Assembly (NCBI GenBank): GCA_944470555.2 | Contig: OX104127.1 | Location: forward strand, 113,860,741-113,924,740 | Length of the DNA: 64,000 nucleotides | DNA from: Heterobilharzia americana | Taxonomy: Eukaryota > Platyhelminthes > Trematoda > Strigeidida > Schistosomatidae | Reading direction: 5' to 3' | Position numbers and translations under genes: made by a program | Shown: positions 48,260 through 59,375 of the stretch, one piece after another | Position numbering within the stretch: the stretch's first letter is position 1 | How the letters are laid out: each line of letters begins with the position of its first letter | Notes under the pieces: model-generated | Database searches by the model: none | Seen by the model: the letters and a program-made list of their open reading frames with translations, nothing else | Told to the model about the DNA's origin: nothing

Positions 48260-48739
48260 ACCACAGGCTTGGAAGAGATCCTTTTTAGCGCGTCTTAATG
48301 GAAAACTATCGGGGCACTGAGGACAATGGAGTTGCGCTACGAAGCGAATCGTTTGCTGGCTTCAGTGGCCACAAAGTTCACTAACGTTTCACACTTGACA
48401 AGGTTATCCACTGATAAGTCCGTTGTAGGGTTGAGTAGGCAAATCAGAGGTGTAAGACAGTCTAGTTTACGATGAGGATCAGTAGCCGCATTACTGCTGT
48501 CAACAATATTACGCTTGTTCGCAATAACACTATCATATACGCCAGACAGATTGACAGAAGGACCACTGGTAAAAAGGCCATTTTTAGACCCTAGTGACGG
48601 ATTCGAAACTTTTGATCTCTTAGATTTATGGATTGGTCTGTTTTCGGCAACCATAACGTTACTCATGTTAAGGCTACAAGGTGCAGACATAAAGAAGCAA
48701 ACATTTATCGTCTGACAGTAAAATAGCAAGACTAGAGAC

Positions 48740-51450
48740 TTGTCTGCAACACAGATTAAAGTTATTGGTTATCTGTCAACCTCAGCTTTTGCAGTAAAGT
48801 GGTGGATAAAGCGACAAGATGCTGCATCTTCCCGTCAAACAGCGAAGAACACTGAAGTCCAGACCAAAGTTCACGTACTGATGAAAACCAGAGATATGCA
48901 ACCAATGGTCGCGGAGAAAATGACAGCAACGGTAAGCGGATAACGTATATGCACATCAGATACGCAACTAGATATGGTTGATGAAGGTAAAAAGGCAAGG
49001 ACGGAATTATCGGTGGAACAGTACATCAACAGGACCCAAATGTTGGTAACACCAAAAGCGGGTTCGTCTTGCAACTGCATAAATAGGTCAGCTTATACTC
49101 CGGTTGTACTCAAGAGGGAAGGCACTGTTAGACAGGCCGGCCAATGTCAATAACAATAGAAACAACTCTGCAGGTCCCACGTGTGATAAGACTACAACAC
49201 CAAATTTTGCAGCAGATGTAAAGCCTAGTGGAAGCTACACGTCTTTTGTAAGACTGGCTACACTTCGACCACCGAGTGTGACGTTGTCACTCCTCTCAGG
49301 AATCGAAGGCCTGAAGTCGTCCATAGAGGAACTAAGGGCAGATTTACGCGAACTGAATGATTACAAACAGATTAATGCACTGCAAGAAAATATGATAAGG
49401 GCGTCCGAAGTGTCACCTCAGATGGATGAAATTAGAGCACAGATTAGCAACCTCTTGTCACTGAGCATCTTGACGAGTAACGGACCCACTATTGAAATTG
49501 ACACCGAAACACTAGCCAAAGCAGACCACCTGGCAGACTTTATTACCACTGAGGTAAGTAAGAGACTCGTACCTAAACGGAAAGCAGTAGTTTATAGCCT
49601 CCCTGACAAGACAAAGTTGAATGCGGCGCGAGAAATTCTGCTTAGAACAGTAAAAGTCCGTGATGTCTACGCGAAATGTTGTCGACAAAAAAGAGCCAAC
49701 AGGACAGCTGCCATCCTATACACTTACAGTTTAAATCGCGGAAGCTTTCATTAAGGCAGAGTCAGCCTCTGCAGGCAACACTATCTTTACGGGAATAAAG
49801 ATGGTTCTTGATAGGACGGTGGTCGAAAGGCAGGTATACAGCGTTGCTCATAGACCACACAGTCAAAAGGCTCCAAAGCTAAAACACACCAAAGCAGCAA
49901 GTACTTCCCCCCACTTACCTAAGCCCGAGACCTTGCCTTCTCCAAACCCTGTCACGTCAAATATACGGAAAACGGCATCGACCAACGTGGAGACGGAAGA
50001 CCACAAAACGCACGATTTGGCTCAGCCACCTAAAACTATAGATCTGGATGTATTAACAGAAAGCCTCAAAGTGAAGCCTAACACTGCACTAAACGCCACA
50101 AAACTCCCACTGAGATCTGCTGGAGGCCTAAAGTCCGCAACTCACACCGGCCTAGGTCGTGGGATATTGGCCACTCGATATGCAGCCAATAAACCAATGC
50201 TGCCGTGAAACCCAACAAGTAGAGACGGACGCAGAAAGCACACGCTGATCCCAAATGGTCCCGTAATCCCTTCTGGAACTGGCAGAAGTGCGAACAGTAG
50301 TTCCACCAAAAAGGTTCTATGTGCTGAGTTATGTCCTACTAGTAACGAGAACACAACGTCACGACAACCCAGCCCTGTAGTTTACTAATGAGGAAGGCCA
50401 ACGTCAAACCACTGACAATAGAACGTCAGCGGGGTAATTTATGAGGAAAAACTTTGATCGTTTGCATGGCACTAGCTTGCCAAGAAACAGCCCCCCGACC
50501 CAAAATAACGCCGATTATAACCATGTTGAGTCGTGGCAGCAAGGAATACGACGCAGAACAGAGGTTTACATAAACCACAAGAACATGACGATTTTTTGTC
50601 CACTACACTGCTATCAGCTGCAGCTTCGACCGAACGACTGATGCGGATGTTGAAGCCCCTTACTCCGAACCGCCTATCTTAGCGCCGTCGGCGCAGCAGA
50701 AAAGACACAGTCAACCATATGCACAAATCCTAGGCGTCAACTACCTAAGTGGCGCCAACAGACGCGAAAACACAACACGTCTATTGGATCCTCCGAGCGG
50801 CATCACCAGCCCCACATACCCACTACGTACAGCAGTAAAACTACCTGCCCTCTGTGAAACTAATACAGATGCTAGAGATTACACTTGCATGAGGTCAAAC
50901 TCTGTGTGTGTGGATACGATGTGCACGCTGACCACCTTAGATAAAAATATTGCTCCGTTCTCCCCTGATAAAGGTGATGCTGTGTCGATTTACCACTGGG
51001 ATATCCTGGTAACTGTACAACTGCGAGGGAGCAAGGTGCAGGGATGTTTCGTGACGCAACGACGTCAGACCATACCCAACCAAGCAACACTGCCATACCT
51101 TTCGGCCTGATTAGCGAACTAGAAAGCTCTACAGATTATTACTCCCCTTACCTGTACATCTCATAAACGCAAGGTCCGTCCTTAGCAAGCCATCGGTATT
51201 ACGAAGAATCGCACTCGTATATAAGCCGCCTGTAATAATTATCACAGAGTCTTGGTGTCAAGCAAGTATACCAGATGAAGAGATGAATAGTGATATGCAA
51301 ACACAGTTCCGATGTGACTGGAGTAACAAGGCTACATGTAATTCATGTAAAAACTTTTTCACACCTGTAAAAATGGTGTATGCCTGTATTTTCAGGGATA
51401 TTATTATAAAGTGTTTCCCTCCCGGGCACAGCCTCTCCAGCGTTACGTCA
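48740..51450 (+). mobile_element. CR1-like retrotransposon, 3'-truncated copy
   Basis: ORF1 is read at 49104-49754 with a coiled-coil-like stretch (GIEGLKSSIEELRADLRELN), then LADFITTEVSKRLVPKRK and the RRM-like start AVVYSLPDKTKLNAAREI. The second ORF1 frame (49801-50208) is Pro/Ser/Lys-rich. The endonuclease begins at about 51140 with LINARSVLSKPSVLRRIA and IIITESWCQASIPDEE, then fades by about 51450. No RT follows. LINEs are usually truncated at the 5' end, so loss of the 3' half points to later deletion or disruption, perhaps by the Gypsy element on its right. Its ORF1 is homologous to that of the minus-strand element ending at 48729 but clearly diverged. Confidence 0.78.
49104..49754 (+). 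pseudogene. CR1-like ORF1 protein N-terminal half
   Basis: 216 codons. Residues about 70-115 have heptad-like spacing typical of the oligomerising coiled coil of ORF1 proteins. Residues about 145-160 (HLADFITTEVSKRL) match LVNFVATEASKRF in the minus-strand element. The RRM-like domain starts at about residue 170 (VVYSLPDKTKLN) and is interrupted by the stop at 49754. Confidence 0.72.
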
Positions 51451-52890
51451 CCACGTAAAGAAGCTCCGTTTCACCCAAGGTTATCTCCAGTCCTGTTGTT
51501 TGCATGATCATCACAAAAGATATCCTAAGAAACCACCACCTCGCACCGACATATTTTACTTACCAGTGGTTCTTTCACTCGACAAACTTCCAGCGCATTC
51601 AGACTGTTGCAACTCTGCTGGGCATGTCTTTTGTTGCATCATACAACAATCTGCCGTAGGTTCTGTAACCTTTCTGTTTAGTTGTAACCTTTACTGCCCC
51701 CTACCAACAAAGACTCTTTTAATTTTCGAATGCCAAACTGTGAAGCTATTACTTGAATCAGCAATGCAGTTTTAAGAGATCCTGATCAACTGATGATCTA
51801 CCCTCTAAACGAATTTCAAATACCGCAAATATTCAAGATATGAGTGCCTGTTCTATTTGAAATCTAAGTTAAGCGGATTGTATTCGGGGAAACGATGCAA
51901 ATGAACACGTAATTAGGATCATCCGCAACGGAACATAAATTGAGTAGCATTCCCCGCCCTGAAAGGAATTTGCTTGCTACATGTGCTTACTTGCGGGAGG
52001 ACATCACTTTCTTGAGGTGGAATCATGGAGGATAGATGAAAAAAGCGGCTAAAATGGTACAAACCACACCTAGGTTGCCTGTCTGCTATTAAAATGCAGT
52101 CTGTGGGGTACATGCGGGTCGAAAGCATGCAATAATTGAGTATCCTGTGGCTCGCTGTTCTGAATATACAGATGTACCTTTCTTAGCCTCAGCAATTGTA
52201 CTCGTACTCGTATTATGCCCACTAATATGTGACCAAGGAGGAACGCGATAACGCGGTCGGATAAAGTAGTATGTTCGAAAAATCTTGACAACATACCGGT
52301 GCATTCCAACTGGATTGCTAGAGGATCGATTACAGGCAGCGCAACTCAACAGGACGGGGTACTAGATGGCTTGGATGCCTGATCATGCGCCTTCAGACTA
52401 ACGAGTCCCATAAAACTGTTGATTTTTGGGAAGTGTGTGACGCTACATACTGCTCACCCTAGTGGGTTCGCGCAGACCCTGAGAAAATGCCGGTAGGAGT
52501 TAGGACCTCAGTTGTTTCACAATTAGTAGGACTCTTCCAATAGGCTCACTGGGAGGAGTGGTCCCCGGATGTCTGAACTTATTCTAGGGTGTCGGCAAGA
52601 CAGGAAAAATACAATGAGCCGAATTTTACCTCCGTCTTGTTCCTCGGTGTCCTCCGATGTTGCTTTCAGTGGTCGTTACACCTGGAATAGAGACAAAAGT
52701 CTTTGGTACTACGAAAACGTTTTGCGAAACATTTATCAATAAAAATGCCGAAAACAGACCTTATGCTTTGTTCTATTTCGTTTTTGGAAAGATATGACTA
52801 CATGGCAGTGATAAGCTGGTACAAAAAGGTAAAATGTGAGAAAGATTCCTCACCCCTAGTAAAACACGCCACCTCAAAAAAGTTGCAAGT
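51451..52890. other. Flank of the Gypsy element, possibly including its 3' LTR
   Basis: No gene is recognised. The block 52317-52351 matches 59612-59646 at 32 of 35 positions and begins, on the minus strand, with TGTT; it may mark the outer edge of an LTR. A second shared word, CTGAATATACAG, occurs near 52160 and 58939. The frame 51500-51775 has no motif I know. Confidence 0.4.
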
Positions 52891-53100
52891 CAAAAATAGT
52901 TGACATTTGTACTCTGACTGCTTGGTTGAGTGTGTCTTCGGACAGTCCGGCAACCTAACGGTTCTACCTAATCGCGTTCTTGTTGTGCAGGTGATTGTTG
53001 TATCTGCTTATTACCAGGCGCGTCATCAAGAGTTTTGATCCGTGTGCCATCCGCTGGTCGGCTATAGTGGGCGAAAACGTCACCTACGATGGGATTGCCT

Positions 53101-54915
53101 TCAGAAAAAGCTGGTTTCAAAAGGGTCGATAATAACGGTGCCTTCACATCCATTTCGCCTCATTACGTAGAACTTTTCATGCCGCTCGATTACTTTGAAT
53201 TTTCCATCGTAAGGTGGTGCAAGCGGGCGAAGAATACCATTTTGGCACATGGAGACATGCGACGTCTTCTGCAAAACGGGGTGAATGAAGACACAGGTTG
53301 TTTGAAGTTGGGTAGGATTAGGCCATATAACAGTAAAAATCCAATAATCTTGGCCCGAAAGCGGGAAATAGCTAGGCGGTGCCAACTAACGCGAATTTGA
53401 CTAGTTCTTGCGTTCCACCGGTTAGCTTCCGGACTTCCGCGAGTGGCGCACAGTCAACGGTTCGATCAAAATATCAAAACACGGTTTGTAGTAGTTCCGT
53501 GACACTATCAAAGGAACAATAAGTTATATCGAAATTACAAAAATACCTCAACAGCGCCGTTGGGTAAAACTACACGGTCTAAAACGTTCTCGGGCGCAGC
53601 CACGTACTATGCGGTAAAAACTGGTTAAACAAATACAATTTTTAATCACCTGACAGTCTATAAAATTATTCCTGACAAAAGGGACCAAACCTCTGCCTAC
53701 CAGAATTAAATCAACAAATAAACGTTTCTAGTAGACAGTCAAAAGGCAACCAGTCAAATCACAGCACAACCGTAAGTTGAACCAAAACAAAGTGTCGGGC
53801 GCAGTGAAACAACATCGCCTCGTCAACAGTCTAGCGTCACATAATAGGAAAGTGAAACATTCACGATGAGCCTCAATCATGCAAAGGCAAATACTGAGTA
53901 CAAAGTCAAAGAGGACAGTCAAACAAGCAAATAATATTACACCGGCTAGGGTCAAAGGTACACCATCCATAACGAGGGTAAAAATATTCAAATAAATGCC
54001 AACACCATCAAATAGGGTGATCAGGTGGGATTTTCAGATCGTTTTCCCGTCACACGCCTTATTGAAAGCATTGCGTTTGTAGGCGTAGTCACGCAAGATG
54101 TTCTACCGAAGACACTTGTTTAGGTTGGAGGGGTAACGACCTCAGTTGATAGGCCCAGAGTAGTCTCGAGGACGAGTTCTGTAGAAGTACGTTCAGAATC
54201 GGCTTTCAGTGCTCTCCGAATGCTTGGTAGGACTAGAGGTAGGGCACTGGTCCGCTGAGGTATGCTCGCAGAGGAGGTGGCAGCTTTCAGCTGTCGATGG
54301 AAAAGCTCTACCATGCCATTTGCCTGTGGGTGGTAGGCTGTCAACCAGAACCGAGTTGCACCGAAAGGCGTGAAATAATCCACACTCCGATTGTCGCCCG
54401 CGATCGGTTGTTACGTAAGGGGTACGTCCAGAGTATGCGATCCGTCTTTCAATGGAAGCACGGGCGACAGTATCGGTGGCAATATCCTTAATGGGCACTG
54501 CTTCTGACCATCTCATAAAACGACCCATGCATGTGAAAAGATAAGTATATCCGTTGGATTCTGGTAGAGGTCCTAAAATAACTGTATGGACGTGGCCGAA
54601 GCGCATATCTGGGGTCAGAAAAGAACCTAAAGAGCCTTCCATGTGTCGTGCACCTTTGCACTGTTGGCAAACGAGGCATGACTGAGCCCACTCCTCTACC
54701 TTTCCGTTCCTGCTTGGCTGGCAGAAACTCCGTGCGGTAGGCTTGATAGTGGCTCGTACACCTGGATGGGACGGTTTGTATAACGTGATGGCGACTCTGG
54801 GTTGACATCTTTCCGGAGCTATTGGGGATGATTGACTAGGGTAGACATGGCGCAAAGTTGTATCTATGTCTGGTCCCACTAGATACTTTTGTAGTTGAAG
54901 CGTTGTGGGTGACAA
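53101..54915 (-). pseudogene. Gypsy integrase, split by a solo LTR
   Basis: The frame 54915-54193 contains the HHCC-type N-terminal domain (SHPGVRATIK ... CLVCQQCKGARH) and the start of the catalytic core. The first catalytic Asp, expected in a HxDI-type motif, is replaced: FGHVHTVILGPLP. The second Asp is visible in YVTTDRGRQSE. The frame 54383-54120 holds YHPQANGMVELFHRQLK with the catalytic Glu. The C-terminal domain lies at 53380-53100 (CVFIHPVL, RPLAPPYDGKFKVIERHEK). Between them is the 729-base LTR insertion. The enzyme would insert element cDNA into the chromosome; this copy is dead. Confidence 0.88.
53326..54054 (-). mobile_element. Solo LTR-like repeat nested in Gypsy integrase
   Basis: A 729-base block that lies inside the integrase. 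It is a shorter relative of 39310-40838: bases 53336-53991 match 39320-39975 with no difference I could find, and 54000-54054 match the far end with several changes. Its ends on the minus strand are TGTGACGGG and TGTTATA (a TG start, with the final CA altered). The short flanks AGGCG and TGGCC share 3 of 5 bases, weak evidence for a duplicated target. Removal of the block and one flank would leave the integrase frame continuous, which fits a simple insertion. Confidence 0.65.
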
Positions 54916-56201
54916 TTCAGGGGGCAGTTCAGGATCTCCCTTTTGGCACCAAGCTGATTCAACAAGATCAACACCATCGGTGCTATTTATCGAAACTATT
55001 CGAGATAGTGTGTCTGCTACGGAGTTATTTACCCCAGGTATGTGGCAGATAACTGATGCGAACTGGAAGCTGTAATCCAGTTGTTACGACTAATGAGGAG
55101 AGTATTTATCAGATGCTGAGCCAATGGAGAAAGTTAGCGGTCTGTGGTCTGTGGAAATAATGAAGTCACGACCTTCAGCTGAATGTCAAAAATGGCGTAC
55201 AGAACAGTGCATGGCTGGGAGTTCCGTACCAAATGTACTGTACTCTGCTTTCGTCTCCTCCAGTGGCCTCTGGAAAGGTGCTAAAGAATGTCACTGGCGG
55301 TCAGTCAACCGTTGCAAAACTGCTCCGGTTGCTGGGTCAGGTACACCAACAACAATACTCAAAGGGGCGTTGGGTAGCGTTGCATAAGTATGGTTGCATT
55401 CAAGATAGCTTACCTAGAGAAAGCAAGTCTGGCCACATTACCCAGAAACACGCACTTGGTAGTCCGTCGAAGTATGCCTGTGAGCGACCTCATAACATGG
55501 GCAAGGTTGGTAGTGGACTTTCGTTAGTAACTTACCAGGTCGCTGAAAGTGCAAAGCCGCTTTATAGTGGTAGGCTCAGGATAGCTCATGACAGGCACCA
55601 CTTATCTGTAAGTGGGAGCATACCATTATCGTAGACAGTCTCCTCAAGGAGGCTGAGCGACTCGACTCCCACTCCACACTTCTGTACACTGACTGTGATA
55701 GCATGCTTTTTTAGTCCATCGAATGTGGGATCTGTGTTTAAGGTGGGTTCCCTTAGAGGGACTTGCAGTGAGACAGTCATCACTAAAGATGTTGTGTTGG
55801 GAGTGTTTTGATTCTATTCTTGTAGTGTATTCGAAAACACTGATCGCTCACTCTGTTCGGTTTCATCCAGTTTACTTTTATGGCCATACTGAACCTCCTG
55901 TTTCAACTGATGTCACAACTGTATTCCATTCCGGCCAGAAACCGCAGTAGCCGTTAAAATTGAAGGCTTATGCTTGCATTTTGTACGCATATTTTCCTAT
56001 AAGGAAAGAGTTCCAAGGGGTACAATCACTATTTTAATATATGTTCGTTGTGTGGTAACCAAGTATCTGGAAGTTCGTTGGTCTCACTTGGGTTTGGGAA
56101 CCCTGGAGATTGTATTTTAGTTACGCGCTATCGGTGGATTTGCCGTAACAACGAGCGAAACCTGAGGCACGAAAGACATAATCGACAATGTGCTGGAATG
56201 T

Positions 56202-56741
56202 TTATGCTGCTTTTCGAAGACCAAGAGGCAAGTGCAGGAATTCAAGCAAGCACAGAGGAGCGACAATAGCTGTTTTCTTTGTACCTTCAGGTGCTCTAGG
56301 TATCTGATTATACGGTTCAGGCAGATCGATTTTGTAGAACATGTTCATTCCGCATAAAGTCGTGGTCGAATCGTAGATGGGATGTATCGGGTAGCAGTCC
56401 GGTGCTGTTTTAGCGTTAAGCCGTCGGCAGCCATTGGTAGCACGCCGGTCGTTGCTATCCTTTTCGGTCACCATATGCAGTGGTGACGCCCCAGAACTGT
56501 TCTATGGCATGATAATTCCTAACTCTACCGTGTGATCAAATTCGGTTTTCGCCGTTCTAAGCCTATCAGGGGCTAGGTGGCCTACTTTGGATGGAAAAAG
56601 TGAGCCCGTAGTCGTGACGTAATGCATAACATTGCTGGTTGTGCACGGAAGAGTACGTTTCAGTTGCTGTAAATCCCGATATTTCTCTAACACTGCCCGG
56701 TAGGACGCGTCACCTGAGTGTTTAGTTTTAACGGTGGCCAA
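56202..56741 (-). pseudogene. Gypsy reverse transcriptase N-terminal part
   Basis: Two pieces (56741-56502 and 56474-56202). The first has RLRTAKTEFDHTVELGIIMP, the pre-RT block; the second has GCRRLNAKTAPDCYPIHPIY and FYKIDLPEPYNQIPRAPEG, the latter normally KIDLxxAYHQI, then LEFLHLPLGLRKAA. The first Asp of the RT triad is present. The remaining palm motifs with YxDD were not located. Inactive. Confidence 0.88.
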
Positions 56742-57272
56742 ACTTGGACCCCCCTGGGTAGTGCTGCCAATGGATAGCTTAGATTTGTTGTTTATCGGTC
56801 GTCAACGACGAGCATCTACGAGTAGATAGTAACGGTCCAGAGAATCCGTGCCGGCGATGGGCATAGAGACATCAGCTAGGAGGAAAGTGTAGTGAATAGG
56901 TTTATGTGGACCCAGGTCGAGTTAGGCATACCGTCTCTCAAAGGTTGCGATCGCCCTGCTGTTAGCTGCTTGGAGATTGAACAATCGGTCATGATGACGT
57001 TCCTTCGTCGTTGCGAGGAAAAAAGCCAACTTCTGCGCCGGTGTCGACAAGGTGGTGGACTGTTGCCTCTAGGTTGGCGACGTGCAGTAAACGAATTTTC
57101 CGGACGGCTGTGGTTGCTGTTTACGTGTACCGGAGGTGCGGTTCATCCGAGTTTGAATCTGTGTCGGAAGTGTATGGTGTTCGACAGTTTCTGGCGTCAT
57201 CGCCGTAGGTAATGTTAGGCCAGCATCACTGAGGGTTTTCCACCCTGTAGGTTTCAGTTTTTGAATCACCAA

Positions 57273-58920
57273 GCGAGTTTCTGCGGTGGACCGGGACGTG
57301 TTCCCGTGTCGCAGTACACAAACCAGGGCTTCGGGTTTGTGGCAGCTATTTAACGAAGATGCATAACTGCGTTACTCCGGAATCCTGGCTCTCAGCTGTT
57401 TGGTGGACCGAATGTATGTTAGAAACGGGTCTGCTAGAGATCTGCAACATTTCATCTGCTGAGGGCGCTAGGTCATCGAATGGAACTCACCAGAGTGTCA
57501 CTGACGTGGTTTGTGCCAGTTGTGGTAGTTTCGAGAGGAAAGACTCCTAGAAAGGCCATTATCGAAAGTTCGTGTGCTCACAACTTCTCGCTTGCCTGCG
57601 TGGACATCAGTAAATGAATTATTCCGTAGCCCGTTGACACGCAGCAATTTGTTCAAGAGCTAGCCATCTGTGGGATCGCTTTTTCTTAAAAGTGCCGCTT
57701 AGAGGAGTGGGTAGGGATCACTTAATTCGGGGCTAAACATATGCACCCTAATGTGCTTGTTTAATTCCCGCGGTGATGAACATATGACAGCAAGAAATCG
57801 AGAATTCGGATCTGCGACCCCCTGTTCTCAGAAATCTGTCTCGGCGTACAGAAACCATGTCTCTGCACTGTTTGGCCAGTGTGATGATAATAATAATAAA
57901 TATTTTATTCCCGCATTGGTAAGTAAACACGAGGGAAGCCAGTTTACAGGTCTTCGTAACGCTGATGAATGTTGGAAAATCTTCAAGATTTTACGGGTTC
58001 TGAATAGTATAGAGGGTAGGTCGTCATATTCAAATAATGAGATCGGAAGATTCCGCCAGTTATGCAGCGAACAAGGAAATATCACTTTTCAGCATATACA
58101 GAGCGTTAAAGTTTACATTGCCCTCAGCCATACTTTTTCCATCATATGTAGTACCCGGGTGGCGGACAGTTTCAAATTTTCGTTACAAGCTGTCAGCGTG
58201 TTTGACTCGTCCTCGTAATGCCACGTTACGCCAGACAAAAGTCTATTTTATCATAAATTTTTATGCTAATTGACTCAGAGACCAAAAGAACCCACATTAA
58301 CGATTTCGGGAATCAGTAAGTTTCCACAAGAGCATGTAATCCAAGTGAATATCTACGTCCAAGCATTTCCCTCTCTTAAGGCCCTACCGTTCAAATCAGT
58401 ATAGATTTAGGTGTTTTGTGCAGAAGAGCAGACATTTAAAGAACCTCAACCAGCGGCAACGAACTTTTCACACTGTTCACGTTAAGGTATCCAGGACTAT
58501 CACGAGCTCAGTGGTGCTCGTTGTCGGTTCGATACGGATAAGTATCGGAGTGTGATTAAATATGGTTTAAATGGTGGCCGACGGAATAGAAGTGGCCCGC
58601 ACTTAACTGACTTCTGCGTCCAAAATCCGTGGATTACTATCTCTTATAGTGATTAACCTGTGTATACTCAAGGAAAGGGGAAAAAGTGGTGGTTAAAGTG
58701 TGAAAATTCAGTTGTTTCTGGAAAAATCCCAGGTTATCAAAATGAAAACGATGTACAAGTGTGAAAAAGGACTCACTGGTGCGAGAATTTTCCTCCAGAG
58801 AAATAAACGGGCACCAAGGTCAGTCACTAACCACTGGAACTTTTGGTATGCCCACAGATACGAGACCGAGGAACAACACACTAGCGTAGTCAGATGGAAT
58901 AGTATGATGATTATGAGAAT
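57273..58920. other. Possible gag/5' region of the Gypsy element, unassigned
   Basis: If the Gypsy element extends to 59646, gag should lie here on the minus strand, but I recognise no gag motif. A GATAATAATAATAAATATTTTATT stretch at 57883-57911 resembles the 3' tail of a LINE or SINE. A B-box-like GTTCGATAC near 58528 with an upstream GAGCTCAGTGGTG could be another SINE head; evidence is weak. Confidence 0.35.
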
Positions 58921-59214
58921 ATAACGATAATACTTATTCCTGAATATACAGGCACACGCCATTTCTACAGACACGAACAGGTTACCTTATAAATTACATG
59001 TATCTTTACGGCAGGTCATCTCAATCCCTACCTTTTCTGTCACTAGTGGATATAAGTGCTGCGTATTTATATAACGAAACATCCTAGCAGGACAATCATG
59101 CAAAAGGTCTTGTATCCGAACATTAAATGCATTGCCTGAAGAAAAACAAAGTTTGATGCTAATGCTTTTTTTGTAACACCTTGTACTACTACCACGGCCG
59201 CCCGCTGCAAAAGA

Positions 59215-59375
59215 AGCAGCTATCTTTCCTCCGTGGTATAGTCAATAACGCCTTGGGGTTTGAAGCGGTGGGTTCGAGTTTTAGTTTTAACATCACCCAC
59301 TGGGATACAGGCACATCCAGCCGATGAGTCCCAACTAGGACGAATTGAGCGTCCTGGACTCCTCTGCTAGACATA
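59215..59375 (+). repeat. SM-alpha-like SINE with hammerhead motif
   Basis: The head resembles a Pol III promoter: an A-box-like CGTGGTATAGTCA near 59224 and a B-box-like GGGTTCGAGTT near 59269. The tail at 59301-59370 holds the hammerhead block. Schistosomes are known to carry tRNA-promoter SINEs (SM-alpha) ending in a hammerhead ribozyme, and both halves agree in order and spacing. The borders are approximate and no target-site duplication was found. Confidence 0.82.
59301..59370 (+). ncRNA. Hammerhead ribozyme motif, core mutated
   Basis: Stem I TCCAG (59316-59320) pairs with CTGGA (59354-59358). The core heptamer CCGATGA is at 59321-59327 where CTGATGA is required. Stem II GTCC/GGAC has loop CAACTA, then GAA at 59342-59344. 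The cleavage triplet GTC is at 59351-59353. The T-to-C change at the second core base (59322) and a poor stem III (TTGAGC) predict little or no self-cleavage. The layout matches the schistosome SM-alpha hammerhead. Confidence 0.85.

Larger units (their letters stand above)
44250..48729 (-). mobile_element. CR1-like (SR1-type) retrotransposon, nearly full length, ORF1 plus ORF2
   Basis: It reads right to left. The ORF1 N-terminal part is at 48729-48337, followed by an RRM-like block near 48300-48060. ORF1 continues with a Pro/Ser-rich tail to 46929. The ORF2 endonuclease is at about 46840-46140 and the RT at 45711-44700. The C-terminal piece at 44524-44255 includes GARQLLFKVMIRPVLEYG. Endonuclease landmarks are FITEAWC, GCIYRPP, CGDFNMPDI and GSDHRVV; the RT keeps LFADDLKIV at about 44835-44815. 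Frames are interrupted in several places (near 48340, 46160, 45490 and 44920), so ORF2 is not intact. The 4.5-kb extent suggests a near-complete insertion. Confidence 0.88.
52900..57272 (-). mobile_element. Ty3/Gypsy LTR retrotransposon, decayed pol region
   Basis: Domains follow the Gypsy order on the minus strand. A protease is near 57060-56810, with VDTGAEVGF at 57048-57022 and an MPIAGTDSL segment. RT fingers are at 56741-56202 with CRRLNAKTAPDCYPI and FYKIDLPEPYNQIP. A region near 55580-55090 reads like the RT connection and RNase H (for example ETKAEYSTFGTELPAMH). The integrase lies at 54915-53100. The RT active-site YxDD region near 56100 was not found. Numerous stops and frameshifts are present. 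The integrase is interrupted at 53326-54054 by a solo LTR. No gag gene was recognised between 57272 and 58900. Confidence 0.88.

Noticed and set aside
39310..54054. The two 656-base repeats as the paired LTRs of a single 14-kb element
   Set aside because: One copy interrupts the integrase of a separate Gypsy element and the interval contains CR1 elements in both directions, so no single internal region joins them.
57069..57272. Stand-alone small protein gene
   Set aside because: It lies just upstream of the Gypsy protease on the same strand and fits the gag-pol junction of that element.
58500..58560. Additional hammerhead or tRNA gene near the GGTTCGATACGG word
   Set aside because: Only a B-box-like word is present; no cloverleaf and no hammerhead core could be built.
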